From: Candidatus Blautia faecigallinarum
Lineage (GTDB): Bacteria; Bacillota; Clostridia; Lachnospirales; Lachnospiraceae
Assembly: GCA_019116385.1 (NCBI GenBank)
Contig: DXBU01000099.1
Location: 1 to 54,818, forward strand
Direction: 5' to 3'
Length of the DNA stretch: 54,818 nucleotides
Within the stretch, counting starts at the first letter, position 1. Every line of letters begins with the position of its first letter. Shown here one piece after another: positions 45,758 through 54,818 of this stretch. The notes beneath the pieces were generated by a model. The model had not been told where the DNA came from, did no database searches, and saw only the letters and a list, made by a program, of their open reading frames with translations. Both the position numbers and the translations under genes were made by a program.

Positions 45758-46840
45758 TTATTTTGTATGGTACATTTCTTCGTAGTATTTCTGATAATCA
45801 CCGCTGGTGACATTTTTCATCCATTCTTCGTGTTCAAAGAACCACTGGATGGTCAGGCGGATGCCATCTTCAAAGCAGGTTTCCGGATACCAGCCCACCT
45901 CTTTTTTGATCTTGTCCGGAGCGATGGCGTAGCGGCGGTCGTGGCCTTTTCGATCCTCTACATAGGTGATCAGGTCATCGCTTACCAGGGCCTTTCTGGG
46001 GTCGCTGTCCGGAAGCATTTCCCTTAACGTGTCCAGAATGATATGGATGATCTGGATGTTCTGTTTTTCGTTGTGCCCGCCAATATTGTAGGTTTCAAAC
46101 AGACGGCCTTTTTCCTGGACCATGTCAATGCCCTTGGCATGATCCATCACATAGAGCCAGTCCCGGACGTTTTTGCCGTCTCCGTATACGGGAAGCTTCT
46201 TTCCCTGAAGGGCATTGTTGATGATCAGGGGGATCAGCTTTTCCGGAAACTGGTAGGGGCCGTAATTGTTGCTGCAGTTGGTGATGTTGGCCGGAAATCT
46301 GTAGGTATCCATGTAGGCCTTTACCAGCAGGTCTGAGGAAGCTTTGCTTGCGGAATAGGGGCTGTGGGGATCGTAGGGAGTCGTCTCGTAGAAGTAGGTG
46401 CCGTCGTCCTCTAAGGAACCGTACACTTCGTCAGTGGATACATGGAGAAATTTTTTGTCCGCCTTGAAGGTCCCGTCCGGAAGCTCCCAGGCGGCCTTGG
46501 CTGCATTGAGCATGTTCAGGGTGCCAAGGACATTTGTTTTTACAAATACATCCGGGTTTTTGATGCTCCGGTCCACGTGGCTTTCTGCAGCAAAGTGGAC
46601 AACCCGGTCGATGTCGTTTTCTTCAAAGATCTTCATTATGGTGTCGCCGTCGCAGATGTCGGCTTTGATGAAGGTGTAGTTTTCCCGGTTTTCGATGTCT
46701 TTGAGGTTTTCCAGGTTTCCGGCGTAGGTGAGTTTGTCTACGTTGATGATGCGGATGGCGTTGCCGTATTTCTGGAACATGTAGTGAATATAATTAGAGC
46801 CAATGAAACCGGCGCCGCCGGTTACGAGGTATGTTCGCAT
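45758..46840 (-). CDS. rfbB: dTDP-glucose 4,6-dehydratase
   Basis: 360 residues. It converts dTDP-glucose to dTDP-4-keto-6-deoxy-D-glucose with bound NAD, the branch point for rhamnose and for the 4-amino sugar. Family motifs are clear: YLVTGGAGFIGSNYIHYMF, HFAAESHVDRSIKNPDVFV, VSTDEVYGSLEDDG, catalytic YSASKASSDLLVKAY, and NCSNNYGPYQFPEKLIP. It is the first gene of the operon: the promoter at 46878-46906 places the transcript start about 30 nt upstream, and an AAGGAGA site precedes the ATG. Confidence 0.98.
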   Translation of the reverse strand: MRTYLVTGGAGFIGSNYIHYMFQKYGNAIRIINVDKLTYAGNLENLKDIENRENYTFIKADICDGDTIMKIFEENDIDRVVHFAAESHVDRSIKNPDVFVKTNVLGTLNMLNAAKAAWELPDGTFKADKKFLHVSTDEVYGSLEDDGTYFYETTPYDPHSPYSASKASSDLLVKAYMDTYRFPANITNCSNNYGPYQFPEKLIPLIINNALQGKKLPVYGDGKNVRDWLYVMDHAKGIDMVQEKGRLFETYNIGGHNEKQNIQIIHIILDTLREMLPDSDPRKALVSDDLITYVEDRKGHDRRYAIAPDKIKKEVGWYPETCFEDGIRLTIQWFFEHEEWMKNVTSGDYQKYYEEMYHTK

Positions 46841-46877
46841 GGTTTGATCTCCTTGTCATTTTGGTTGAATTTGGTAC

Positions 46878-46906
46878 ATTATAACATTTTGGGGGTGGGA
46901 GTTCAA
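46878..46906 (-). promoter_or_regulatory. promoter of the 17-gene polysaccharide operon
   Basis: On the minus strand TTGAAC (46906-46901), a 17-nt C-rich spacer and consensus TATAAT (46883-46878). It lies entirely in the 70-bp gap between jetD and rfbB; no terminator is seen there. Confidence 0.8.
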
Positions 46907-46910
46907 GGTT

Positions 46911-48242
46911 TTATCCCTCCAGATATCTTACCCATATGTTCTCCTGGTATCCTGCCTTTTTCCTTTTTTGTATCTCCCGGGCGGTTTCCAGAAGTTCTTT
47001 ATCCTGAATCCGTTCCAGTATTTTCAGACGTCGTGCTGAGATTTCCTCCCCGGATCCGGCATCCTGATAGTCCCGGGCGCTCATATGCCAGAAGGAGAAT
47101 TCCCCCTTATAATACTGTTTTACTTTCTGGGCGATCAAAAGCCCCTCCGGGTCAAAGTCCCCTGCATAGTATATCTTAACCCTGCTCTCCCGAAGCAGAT
47201 CCAAAAGCAAAACCGCGCTCAGCCTGGGCTGGCCATTCATACACATACAAGCCCTGCTTCCTCTCCACTTCCTGCAAAGCATAGCGTAAACCGAAGGATT
47301 CTCCACAATATAAAGCTCATTTTCCGGACAAGTCACCCTTTCCCACCTGGCCAGCGCTGCCAGGGGAACCTGGAGCATCTCTCCCTCCTTAAAGAAACCC
47401 GCCATCCCTTCATGAAGGATTCCATCCTTTCTCCATGCCCGAACGCCGCAGAGCATGACTGAATTGGAAATATCGTCCCGCAGGATCCCCACAGATAAAT
47501 ATTTTCTCTGTTTTTTCAAAGCAGGAAATAGAACTTCCCTTTCTTCTCCCTCCTGCCGTCTGCCTGTCTCCCAACCGATCACCAGGGAAAGAAGCTGGCC
47601 ATCCTTTGTCCCATCGTCAAAAGCATGGGGATTTCCCGTGAGCATGGCAGCAAATACCGCAAGATATTCCACTTGCCCTTTCCTATAAGGCAGATTATCC
47701 AGGATCTTCACTCCCAGACGCAGGATACGTCTTAATTCTTCCGTATCCTTCCTGCTTTCCTGGTAGCGTTTCCATAGATAGTTTCTGCCTTCTCCGCGTG
47801 TTTCCTTAAGATCCTCTATCCATTCTTTTCCCCGGATCGTCCCGCAGCCATCCATTTCCTCATGAAGGATCTGCTCCCAGTCCTTTTTCTCTTTCTCCCG
47901 CAGTTCCCGCCTTCCAGTCATCTCTTCCTGAAAATAGGACTCCAGGATGTCTTTTGGCTCCGTCTGGGAAAAGCGGCTGTCTGCAAGGGCCTTTTTAAAA
48001 CGCGCAGCAGAAATCGTCACAGATTTTTGTCCGTGAAAACTTTTTTGAAAAAAGCCTTCCAAAGCCTCCCTGTCCTCTTCCTTCAGCCCCCGCAGCACTA
48101 CGCTGCCGGAGAAGCTTCCATAGGAAACATACTTTTTCCGAAAGCCTTTAAGCAGCTTATCGAACACCGGAAACTCCCGAAAATACCCTGCGCATTCCTC
48201 AGTCAGCAAGCTCTGCCGCCCGTCTTTCCATGTTTTGTTCAT
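46911..48242 (-). CDS. jetD: Wadjet JetD, Toprim-type nuclease subunit (TIGR02679-like)
   Basis: 443 residues from the ATG at 48242, preceded by AAGGAG ten bases upstream; the longer frame to 48269 places that site inside the coding region. JetD is the nuclease that cleaves circular DNA after JetABC has extruded it. The N-terminal half holds family-like segments (YGSFSGSVVLRGLKEEDREA, HGQKSVTISAARFKKAL). The C-terminal Toprim/DUF2399 domain has the acidic residues expected: Glu in LYIVENPSVYAML and the DxD of IYYAGDFDPEGLLIAQK. It overlaps jetC by 44 bp as the last gene of the defence operon and runs straight into the rfbB promoter region. Confidence 0.87.
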   Translation of the reverse strand: MNKTWKDGRQSLLTEECAGYFREFPVFDKLLKGFRKKYVSYGSFSGSVVLRGLKEEDREALEGFFQKSFHGQKSVTISAARFKKALADSRFSQTEPKDILESYFQEEMTGRRELREKEKKDWEQILHEEMDGCGTIRGKEWIEDLKETRGEGRNYLWKRYQESRKDTEELRRILRLGVKILDNLPYRKGQVEYLAVFAAMLTGNPHAFDDGTKDGQLLSLVIGWETGRRQEGEEREVLFPALKKQRKYLSVGILRDDISNSVMLCGVRAWRKDGILHEGMAGFFKEGEMLQVPLAALARWERVTCPENELYIVENPSVYAMLCRKWRGSRACMCMNGQPRLSAVLLLDLLRESRVKIYYAGDFDPEGLLIAQKVKQYYKGEFSFWHMSARDYQDAGSGEEISARRLKILERIQDKELLETAREIQKRKKAGYQENIWVRYLEG

Positions 48243-51200
48243 CTTCCAGCATCTCCTTGGTTTTTCCATTCCACAGATAGGGCATCACAGTCACAAACCT
48301 GGCGTTTTCCGGACGCACGAGCTGGTAAATCGCCAAAGCATCCAGGGTATCGCAGTCTCCCCATAAAACCTGAGAATTGATGATAAAGTCAAACTGAAAC
48401 TCTGTCATCAGGCGGAACATATCCCGGATATTTTTATTGTCCACTCCGGCAAAGGCCTCATCCAGAGAGATCAGCCGGGGCGCATCCATACGTCCGCCCT
48501 GATATTTCGCCACCACTGCCGAAAACAGGGGCACATACATGGACATGGCCTTCTCTCCTCCGCTGAAGGTTCCAAACACACTGTTGGTCAGCTCCTTCTG
48601 CCTCTCTCCGCTTTTCTGGGAAAAAAGCTGAAATTCAAACCACTTCCGGTAATCCAGGGTTTCCTTCATCACCTGATAAAAGGACAGCATTCCGCCGCTG
48701 TCTCTGGCATGCCTTCTTGCTTCCTCCACTTTAGAACGAAAATGCAGGGAAAGCTTGGCCGCCTCGTCCTCCCGCATAAGGCGGTAATCCTTTTTCAAAA
48801 GCTCCACCAGTTCTTTCGTGTCCAGCTGTTCCTCTGTTTCCGCAGTCTTGCTCCGCCAGCGAAGGCTGAGTTTTAGACCGCTTGATGTGTTCATCTCCCC
48901 CATCAGCGCATTCATCTTCTGTACCCAGGCGCTGGAACTGTTGATCTTTCCACGGATCTTCCGGCTTACCGTATTGGCAAGGATGTCCTCAAAAAGCTCT
49001 CTGTCCCCGTCCTTGATCAGCACGCGCAGCTGTTCTATTTCCTCCTCCAGATGGACAAGAAGCTTATAAAAAGGTATCTTCACTCCCTGATATCTGGCAT
49101 AGATATCAAGACGCCCCGGAGAGACCTCTCCCGGCTCCGCTTCCTCTTCCAGTTCCCCGAACAATTCTGTCTGGGTAAGCTGATAATCCGTTAAAAATCC
49201 GCGGTTTTCAAAATATACCTGGTTCAGGTTACGGATCACATTGTCCTTCTGCAGATTCTGGCAGTCCAGGGAAAGGAACTCCCGCACCTTTCCGGCAGAA
49301 AATTCTTCTTTTTCCATCTCCTGGGGAAAGTTCACGTAACCCAGGCCTTTCTCCGCCAGATAGCACGTTTCCAGGAATCCTCCCCTGCGCCTGTATTCTT
49401 CAATCTTTTTTTGTTCCTCTTCCAGGCGAAGGCGGAGATTCTTTATCTGTTCCAGATTCCGCGTTCTTTCTTCTACACAGTCCTTTAGCCTTTGGGGATA
49501 TTCCCTGAGCCATTCCATACAGGAATCCAGACGGTTTTTTATCTTCTCATAGTCCGTCAGCTTCAACTGTTCCAGGACAGAAGCATGCTCCTGCTGTTCC
49601 TTTCTAAGAGCCCGCTCCGTGTTTCCGGCATCGTAGCGGATCTGATCCATATCTCCGTCCAGATCCTCCATCCGTTCTTCCAGTTCTCTTTGGCGGAGGA
49701 CTATCTGCAGGAATAATTCATGGCCGGATATAAGTCTGTACAAATATTTCTCGTATTTCTGCGCCGCTTCCTCCGCCCGGGCAAAGGCTTCATAGGTGCA
49801 GTTCAGATAAAGCTTTTCCGCTATCTTTAAGGCCTCTGTTTTCATCTGCCGCAGCCGCTCTGACATTTCCCGAAGCTCTTCATTCATCCTGGCTATTTCC
49901 TGCTGCATGCGTTCCAGATTGAAAAGAGCCTCCTCCAGCATCCGAAAAGCCTCTCTAAGATCCGTCTCTCCCGGGAAGGCCTCGTATTCCCTTTCCAGTT
50001 CTTCCTTACGCCCGTTCAGATCCTGGACCGTCTGCTTTAAATCCCTCATCTCAGCCTCCAGGACGCCCATAGCCTCCCGGCAGGCGGCGATCTTTGCCAG
50101 ACGGTTCCTCTCTCTGGCCCTGCTGCCTAAGAATCCCGCCTCATGCTCTCCGGTAATGGTTCCTGTCAGTATGCCGATCTGGTAGGTTCCCTCCGGAGAT
50201 ACCGCAGTGATCCCCTCTCCGTCATAGGCGATATTTCCCAATATTCCGGTGATCCTCTGGTTAAAGAAAATATCATTGACCGCGTCATTTAAGTCCAGCA
50301 CATCCAAAATACTCTTTTCTGCCCGCTGTTTCTGCATAAACAGATACCGGTCACAGCAGCCCCGATCCAGCTTCAGCACTTCCTCCCGATACTGTTCCTC
50401 CACCACGAGAGCGTCCAGAATCCCCATGTGAAGGAGGGCTTCCTCCAGACGGTCACAGGCAGTCTTATCCAGATTCTGGCCGAATTCCAGCACCTTATAA
50501 AATTCCTGATAGGGAATATTCTTTTCCTGAAGACGTTTCCGGTTCTTTAGCACCCCTTCGCTTCGAAAGGGTTCCGGTTCCTTATGGTTTTCCCATTCTT
50601 CCAGCTCCTGCTTTTTCAGGTCATACTCTTCCTGCTTTTCCAAAAGCAGCTCTTCCTTTTGGCGAAGCTCTCCGTTAAGCACCCCCTGGCGCTGGATCCA
50701 GATGTCCGCCACAGACTTGCGCACCTTTGCAAAGTCCGAGTTTTTATTATAATTTTCTGCAAAATAGGACAGTTCCTTTAAGTCGTCCCCGGAAAGGACC
50801 AGCTCCTTGTTCCTTCCGTTCCAGGCGTACAAAGCTTCTTTCCATTCATTTTTCACCTGGACAAACACACCTTCCAGCTCCCCGGCCTGCTTCTGGACAC
50901 CGTCCGCTTCTCTTTGCTGTTTATCCCGTTTTTTCAGCAGCTCCTCCATAGGAAGCTTCAGGCTTTCTGCTTCCCGTAAGATCTCATATCCCCTTTTAAT
51001 CCCCTGACGGGTTCGCTCAAACTGCTCCTGATGAGCGGAAAAGATGAAATTCTCTAAAAAGCCGTCTTTCAGCTCCTGGCTGAAAAAGGTATGCTCCTCA
51101 AAGGCCATGTTCTCCGCCTCTTCCTGCATATCCTCCAAAAGTCCGTAAAGCTCCTGTTCTTTCCCTTCCCGGCGTTCCTGTTCTTTTTTACATTTGTCGG

Positions 51201-52305
51201 AAAGCTCTGTATACTGCTCCTGCTTTCCCAAAAGCTGCTCTTCTTTTTCCTTTAAAAGGCGGCTCTTTTCCTCCATTCCGGCGGCAAGCTCCAATTCTTT
51301 ATTCTTTAATCCTACGGCATCGCTTTTGCTTAAGGATTCCCGCTCCTTTTCCATGGCTTCTTTTTTCGCGTCCAGATGCTCCTGAAGAGCAGCCGCCTCC
51401 TGGACTCGTTTTTCACACTCTGCGATCCTGCGCTGCTTCTCTTTTTCTTCTTTTTCCAGGTTTTTCAGGGTTTTCGTATTTTCCTCTAGATTCCCTGCTT
51501 TTTCATAGAGAACAAGGCGGTTGTACTTGTCCAGGACACGGTTTATCTTTTCCGCTGCCTGCTTTCCCTCCTGTCTGGCTTTTAAATTCATGTTCATGGT
51601 ATCCATGTTTTCAATCGCCTCAGACATGGGACGCAGATCCTCGTCTGACAGAGGCTGGAGAGAATCACTTAAAATATCATTGATCACAGAAGGCTTAAAA
51701 TCCTTGGACAGCTTAGGGGTCCGAAGCTGTATCAAAAGATCGATCATCTCTTTGTATTCATCCACAGTCTCAAAGCCAAACACCTGACGGTTCACATATT
51801 CCATATAGTCCGTCTGCCGGTCAAAGACACATCCCCCTTCTGCAACCCGGTATTCCAATTCTTTTTTGGACAAAGTGATCTTTTCGTCCGTCTCTTTATA
51901 AAGAAAGAAATCCTTTCCGATCCTCCTTCCATCGGTCAGGCTGAAATACCATTTATCCAAAGGCTTTCCTCTTCTGGCACGGATTCCCATGCCTACCGTA
52001 AGATACGTCTCGCTCTCTTCCCGCTTAAATTCCAGATATAAATATCCAGTCCGCTCTTCTCTCGGGTCATCTTCATCCAAAAGATAGCTGCTCATCTTCC
52101 GGTCCCGGGAACCAAAGGGATCCAGACGCTCCGGACTCATATTTCCATCTAAAAGAAGAGGAACCACACTTTGCATGGTTACCGACTTTCCCGATCCATT
52201 GGATCCTCGAAGGAGCATTCTCCCTTTTACAAAGGGAAATTCCTGCTCATCATAATACCAAAAATTGATCAATCCGATCTTATTCGCCTGCCATTTGCTG
52301 TTCAC
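48199..52305 (-). CDS. jetC: Wadjet JetC, SMC/MukB-like ATPase (TIGR02680-like)
   Basis: About 1368 residues from the GTG at 52305, which is preceded by AGGAGGAG with a 6-nt gap; the ATG at 52323 lies upstream of that RBS and is rejected. The N-terminus (KIGLINFWYYDEQEFPF) leads to Walker A RGSNGSGKSVTMQS (residues ~33-46) and the family stretch ERLDPFGSRDRKMSSYLL. About 900 residues are charged heptad-like coiled coil interrupted by a hinge-like region near the middle. The C-terminal head has the ABC signature FGTFSGGEKAMSMYVPLF and Walker B RLISLDEAFAGVDNKNIR. JetC is the loop-extruding motor that recognises small circular DNA with JetA and JetB. Confidence 0.92.
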   Translation of the reverse strand: MNSKWQANKIGLINFWYYDEQEFPFVKGRMLLRGSNGSGKSVTMQSVVPLLLDGNMSPERLDPFGSRDRKMSSYLLDEDDPREERTGYLYLEFKREESETYLTVGMGIRARRGKPLDKWYFSLTDGRRIGKDFFLYKETDEKITLSKKELEYRVAEGGCVFDRQTDYMEYVNRQVFGFETVDEYKEMIDLLIQLRTPKLSKDFKPSVINDILSDSLQPLSDEDLRPMSEAIENMDTMNMNLKARQEGKQAAEKINRVLDKYNRLVLYEKAGNLEENTKTLKNLEKEEKEKQRRIAECEKRVQEAAALQEHLDAKKEAMEKERESLSKSDAVGLKNKELELAAGMEEKSRLLKEKEEQLLGKQEQYTELSDKCKKEQERREGKEQELYGLLEDMQEEAENMAFEEHTFFSQELKDGFLENFIFSAHQEQFERTRQGIKRGYEILREAESLKLPMEELLKKRDKQQREADGVQKQAGELEGVFVQVKNEWKEALYAWNGRNKELVLSGDDLKELSYFAENYNKNSDFAKVRKSVADIWIQRQGVLNGELRQKEELLLEKQEEYDLKKQELEEWENHKEPEPFRSEGVLKNRKRLQEKNIPYQEFYKVLEFGQNLDKTACDRLEEALLHMGILDALVVEEQYREEVLKLDRGCCDRYLFMQKQRAEKSILDVLDLNDAVNDIFFNQRITGILGNIAYDGEGITAVSPEGTYQIGILTGTITGEHEAGFLGSRARERNRLAKIAACREAMGVLEAEMRDLKQTVQDLNGRKEELEREYEAFPGETDLREAFRMLEEALFNLERMQQEIARMNEELREMSERLRQMKTEALKIAEKLYLNCTYEAFARAEEAAQKYEKYLYRLISGHELFLQIVLRQRELEERMEDLDGDMDQIRYDAGNTERALRKEQQEHASVLEQLKLTDYEKIKNRLDSCMEWLREYPQRLKDCVEERTRNLEQIKNLRLRLEEEQKKIEEYRRRGGFLETCYLAEKGLGYVNFPQEMEKEEFSAGKVREFLSLDCQNLQKDNVIRNLNQVYFENRGFLTDYQLTQTELFGELEEEAEPGEVSPGRLDIYARYQGVKIPFYKLLVHLEEEIEQLRVLIKDGDRELFEDILANTVSRKIRGKINSSSAWVQKMNALMGEMNTSSGLKLSLRWRSKTAETEEQLDTKELVELLKKDYRLMREDEAAKLSLHFRSKVEEARRHARDSGGMLSFYQVMKETLDYRKWFEFQLFSQKSGERQKELTNSVFGTFSGGEKAMSMYVPLFSAVVAKYQGGRMDAPRLISLDEAFAGVDNKNIRDMFRLMTEFQFDFIINSQVLWGDCDTLDALAIYQLVRPENARFVTVMPYLWNGKTKEMLEDEQNMERRAAELAD

Positions 52306-53440
52306 TCTTCGCTCCTCCTGCATAATCCTTTGGAAAACGGCCGTACATTATTCCCGCCAGGGGATAGATCACCACCTGGCGCTCCTTTTCCTCGTATTTT
52401 ATAAATGTATAGTGCTCTAACGCTTCCCGCAGTTCCCGGACAAATTCCCCTGCCGGCATCTCCCGGTAATTTTTCGTAAATCCGGATCCATACTCTTCTT
52501 TTACCTCCAAGAGCATCTGCTCAAATTCCAGAATGTCCGCCAAAACTTTTTCGTCCTTTTGCGTTTTCCACACGTTCTCCTTTATCCTCTCCTGGATCTT
52601 TCCGCAGCATAAAAGCAGGATATCAGATATTGCGTTATTTCCGGGAAAAACTTCTCCCATATGACAGTTTTCTCCAGAAAGAAGAAAAGCGCTGCCCTTA
52701 TGGATATGTACCTGACAATCAAAGTTCTGTTCCAGATCCTCCGTAAGCCTCCGTCCATAATATTTCAGATATTCAAAATCCTCTTCCGCGCCTTCTCCCC
52801 TGTACATTCCCGGCGAAAACAAAAGCCGCTTATAAACCCGGTGCCTCCGGGCGATCCCCCGCTCTTCATCCATATTGAACCATTCGCTTTCGTTAAAATC
52901 CTCCGGATCGGTATACTCCATGATGTCTCTGGAAAAATTCCGCATAAAATACCGGGAGGCTCCTGTGTTCTCATACAGCACCTCGCCTGCGGTATCTTCC
53001 ATAAAAAGCTCATCGCTTCCGTCCGTTACCTTCAAAAGCCCCTGAGACTGGGCATAGCGGAGAACCTTTATCAGCCTGCGGCGGTTGGTGTATACCGTCC
53101 AGTCCACTGTCTCGCCCGGCATATTTCCCGCTATATACTCTGTAAGCTGAGACAAGATAAACTGGTCCTCCGCGTCCTTATCTTCCAGAAACATCAACAA
53201 CACACACAGAAAGCCATATTCCTCCTTAGAAGTAAAGACTTCCACTCCCATAAAACTCTCCGGAACAGCCGGGATTTTTTCCAGCTTCACCAACAGGGAA
53301 TTCTCGATCACCTGGCATCCCAGCTTGTCAGAGGCAAAGTGGCGGATCTCCCCTAAAGAATCCCTCACCTTATAGTAAAGCTCCTTTTCCTGGGCTTTTA
53401 AAATCCATCTTTTATTCAGCAAAACTTCCAGTTCCCTCAT
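52280..53440 (-). CDS. jetB: Wadjet JetB, KITE-like winged-helix subunit (TIGR02678-like)
   Basis: 386 residues, start supported by TATGGAGGGATAG. In Wadjet complexes JetB is the MukE/KITE-like partner that binds the JetA kleisin. Sequence segments typical of this protein in clostridia include YKVRDSLGEIRHFASDKLGC, LCVLLMFLEDKDAEDQFILS, RYFMRNFSRDIMEYTDPEDF, and DEERGIARRHRVYKRLLFSP. There is no enzymatic motif. The gene begins two bases after the jetA stop and overlaps jetC by 26 bp, so stoichiometric expression is likely. Confidence 0.87.
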   Translation of the reverse strand: MRELEVLLNKRWILKAQEKELYYKVRDSLGEIRHFASDKLGCQVIENSLLVKLEKIPAVPESFMGVEVFTSKEEYGFLCVLLMFLEDKDAEDQFILSQLTEYIAGNMPGETVDWTVYTNRRRLIKVLRYAQSQGLLKVTDGSDELFMEDTAGEVLYENTGASRYFMRNFSRDIMEYTDPEDFNESEWFNMDEERGIARRHRVYKRLLFSPGMYRGEGAEEDFEYLKYYGRRLTEDLEQNFDCQVHIHKGSAFLLSGENCHMGEVFPGNNAISDILLLCCGKIQERIKENVWKTQKDEKVLADILEFEQMLLEVKEEYGSGFTKNYREMPAGEFVRELREALEHYTFIKYEEKERQVVIYPLAGIMYGRFPKDYAGGAKSEQQMAGE

Positions 53441-53442
53441 TT

Positions 53443-54818
53443 CTATCCCTCCATAAATACAATGGACATCCTGGGCATGGTAAAATTTCCATCCAGACAG
53501 TGGACCACACAGTTCTCCCTTGACCGGTCCATGTCCAGCCTGTACAATCTTCCATCGTCAGTCCTTGCCGAATAATCCGCATCCTCCAGGGCGTCCGAAA
53601 GCCATTTTAAAAGGATTTCCCGCACCCTCGGCTCGATCACCGGAAGGCTGCCGAAATCGATCCGTCCATCCTGTTCCAAAAGCTGAAGCTTCCTCCTGTC
53701 CTCGCGGAGCTCTTCCAGCATCTGCCGTCTGGTTTCTTCTTTTTGCTTTCTTGTATCGGTGATGGAGCTTCTTCTGGATTTTTCCCCGTAGGTACGGATT
53801 CTTGGCTTTAGGACAAATTCTGCCGCCTTTTCTTCATACACGCCCTTATTCATACTTTCTGTCGCCCGGACATCCGCCGCTTTCAGATGGAGAGGGTGTT
53901 CCAATCCGAACACCATCGCCGCCATCTTATGGGCCTGATCCATATCCCGGCACTTTAGAAAAATCTCCGCCGTTTTCCGGTATTCCTCCCTGCGGTTGGC
54001 GCCCAGGGCATTTTTTTCGCTGAGCACAGCCGCATACCGGGTGATCCGGCGGATGATCTCGTTGGTGGCGTCAAACAGCTTCCCCGCTTCATTCTCCGCC
54101 CCATTTTCCGATACGAACCAGTCATGGATGCTTTTATATCGCCCGGCTGTTTTTTCCTGGATCATCTCCAGGCTTACTTCTGTATCCATCCTGGGAATGG
54201 ACATTTCATAGGTATTTACCTTATCAAATATTTCCCGGAGCAGACCAGGATCCGCCATCCGCAGATCTTCCTCGATCACACCCACATTTTTCTGGAGACC
54301 TTTGATAAAATTCCGCAGATACTCCACCAGTTTATCCTTAAAGATCAGGAATTCCCTGGTTCGCATCATTTCCTCTGCTTTTACGCTGTTCAGATCCCGG
54401 ATATAATCCTGATAATTCTGGTTCAGGCGGATAAAATCATTGTTCAGATCATTCCACCAGGCGTATACCTCATCCATATTTTTATGAGCCATTTCCGGAA
54501 GCTTCTCAATACTTCTTCTAAGACGTTCCAAAAGCGTAGGCTCCAGGGACGCACCCTCCACAAGGAGATTTTCCAAACGCAGCACCAGGCGCTCTATCTC
54601 CACACTGTATTCCGACATCTGGTACCGGTAATTCCGGTTCTTAAACTCTTCCAGAGAAGCGGCCTTCCTGGTATCCTGTATAGCGATCAGATTTTTCCAC
54701 TCTATAAGAGCGTTCAGATCCTGCTGGCACTGATCTAGCCGATAGCCTTTAAAATAAGGATCCCTGATCATTTCCTCATATACATCTTCCTGGTACAGCC
54801 AGTATTTTAATTTTTCGT
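53443..54818 (-). CDS. jetA: Wadjet JetA, kleisin-like subunit (TIGR02677-like), N-terminus outside window
   Basis: 458 codons visible. The frame stays open past the ATG at 54771 to the window edge (EKLKYWLYQEDVYEEM precedes it), so the true start lies to the right. JetA is the MukF/kleisin-like subunit bridging the JetC heads. Visible features are an N-terminal winged-helix-like region with LDQCQQDLNALIEWKNLIA and RNYRYQMSEYSVEIERLV, a central helical stretch (NNDFIRLNQNYQDYIRDLNS) and a C-terminal domain ending FTMPRMSIVF. Order jetA-jetB-jetC-jetD, all on one strand with overlaps, is the canonical operon. The TIGR02677-02680 set is called type II Wadjet; I base that on recalled family sequences. 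Confidence 0.85.
   Translation of the reverse strand, partial: EKLKYWLYQEDVYEEMIRDPYFKGYRLDQCQQDLNALIEWKNLIAIQDTRKAASLEEFKNRNYRYQMSEYSVEIERLVLRLENLLVEGASLEPTLLERLRRSIEKLPEMAHKNMDEVYAWWNDLNNDFIRLNQNYQDYIRDLNSVKAEEMMRTREFLIFKDKLVEYLRNFIKGLQKNVGVIEEDLRMADPGLLREIFDKVNTYEMSIPRMDTEVSLEMIQEKTAGRYKSIHDWFVSENGAENEAGKLFDATNEIIRRITRYAAVLSEKNALGANRREEYRKTAEIFLKCRDMDQAHKMAAMVFGLEHPLHLKAADVRATESMNKGVYEEKAAEFVLKPRIRTYGEKSRRSSITDTRKQKEETRRQMLEELREDRRKLQLLEQDGRIDFGSLPVIEPRVREILLKWLSDALEDADYSARTDDGRLYRLDMDRSRENCVVHCLDGNFTMPRMSIVFMEG

Overview
The window is a chromosomal stretch of a low-GC-lineage Gram-positive bacterium, most likely a gut Lachnospiraceae (Clostridia). I infer this from the purine-rich ribosome binding sites, the LytR-CpsA-Psr protein, the DacF-type carboxypeptidases and the protein sequence style. 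No rRNA or other taxonomic marker is present, so the genus is open. Almost everything is read from the minus strand.

Left edge (1-3100): a graveyard of mobile DNA. It holds the 3' part of an IS1634-like transposase, a decayed AbiEi-like antitoxin remnant, an IS21 end with an istA gene broken just after its second catalytic Asp, and a truncated LoaP/NusG-like antiterminator. A 38-nt imperfect palindrome sits at the junction of the last two.

Housekeeping block (3.1-16.7 kb): a Gly/Thr/Asp-tailed lipoprotein, glpK, uppP, carB-carA, tRNA-Leu(CAG), a secreted leucine-rich-repeat protein, a zinc-ribbon protein, a divergent ClpX and the envelope protease HtrA. Several genes have readable promoters and terminators.

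Envelope polysaccharide locus (16.8-46.9 kb). The left section has a rhamnosyltransferase-like GT2, an LCP attachment protein with a 9 x 10-residue tail, a WbaP-type initiating transferase and two GT2 enzymes. Divergent to these is a DacF-like protein whose active-site Ser is Ala. The right section is one apparent 17-gene, 21.6-kb operon starting at a clear promoter (46878-46906). It contains rfbB, an ATP-grasp/PLP-enzyme fusion, a second ATP-grasp enzyme, a pair of small EmrE-like membrane proteins, a GtrB/ArnC-like transferase, a WecE-like sugar aminotransferase, an active-looking DacF, rfbA, rfbC, the ABC exporter wzm-wzt, a methyltransferase-kinase fusion resembling WbdD, two very large tandem-domain GT2 enzymes, rfbD and a polytopic GT-C-like protein. 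I read this as a rhamnose-containing polysaccharide made in the cytoplasm, capped by a methyl/phosphate terminator and exported by Wzm-Wzt. A side module would build undecaprenyl-phosphate-linked 4-amino-4,6-dideoxyhexose, possibly aminoacylated by the ATP-grasp enzymes, flip it and add it outside. That module is the best candidate for an undescribed system.

Right edge (46.9-54.8 kb): a four-gene Wadjet (JetABCD) plasmid-defence operon of the TIGR02677-02680 kind, with jetA cut by the window end. No terminator is visible between jetD and the polysaccharide operon.
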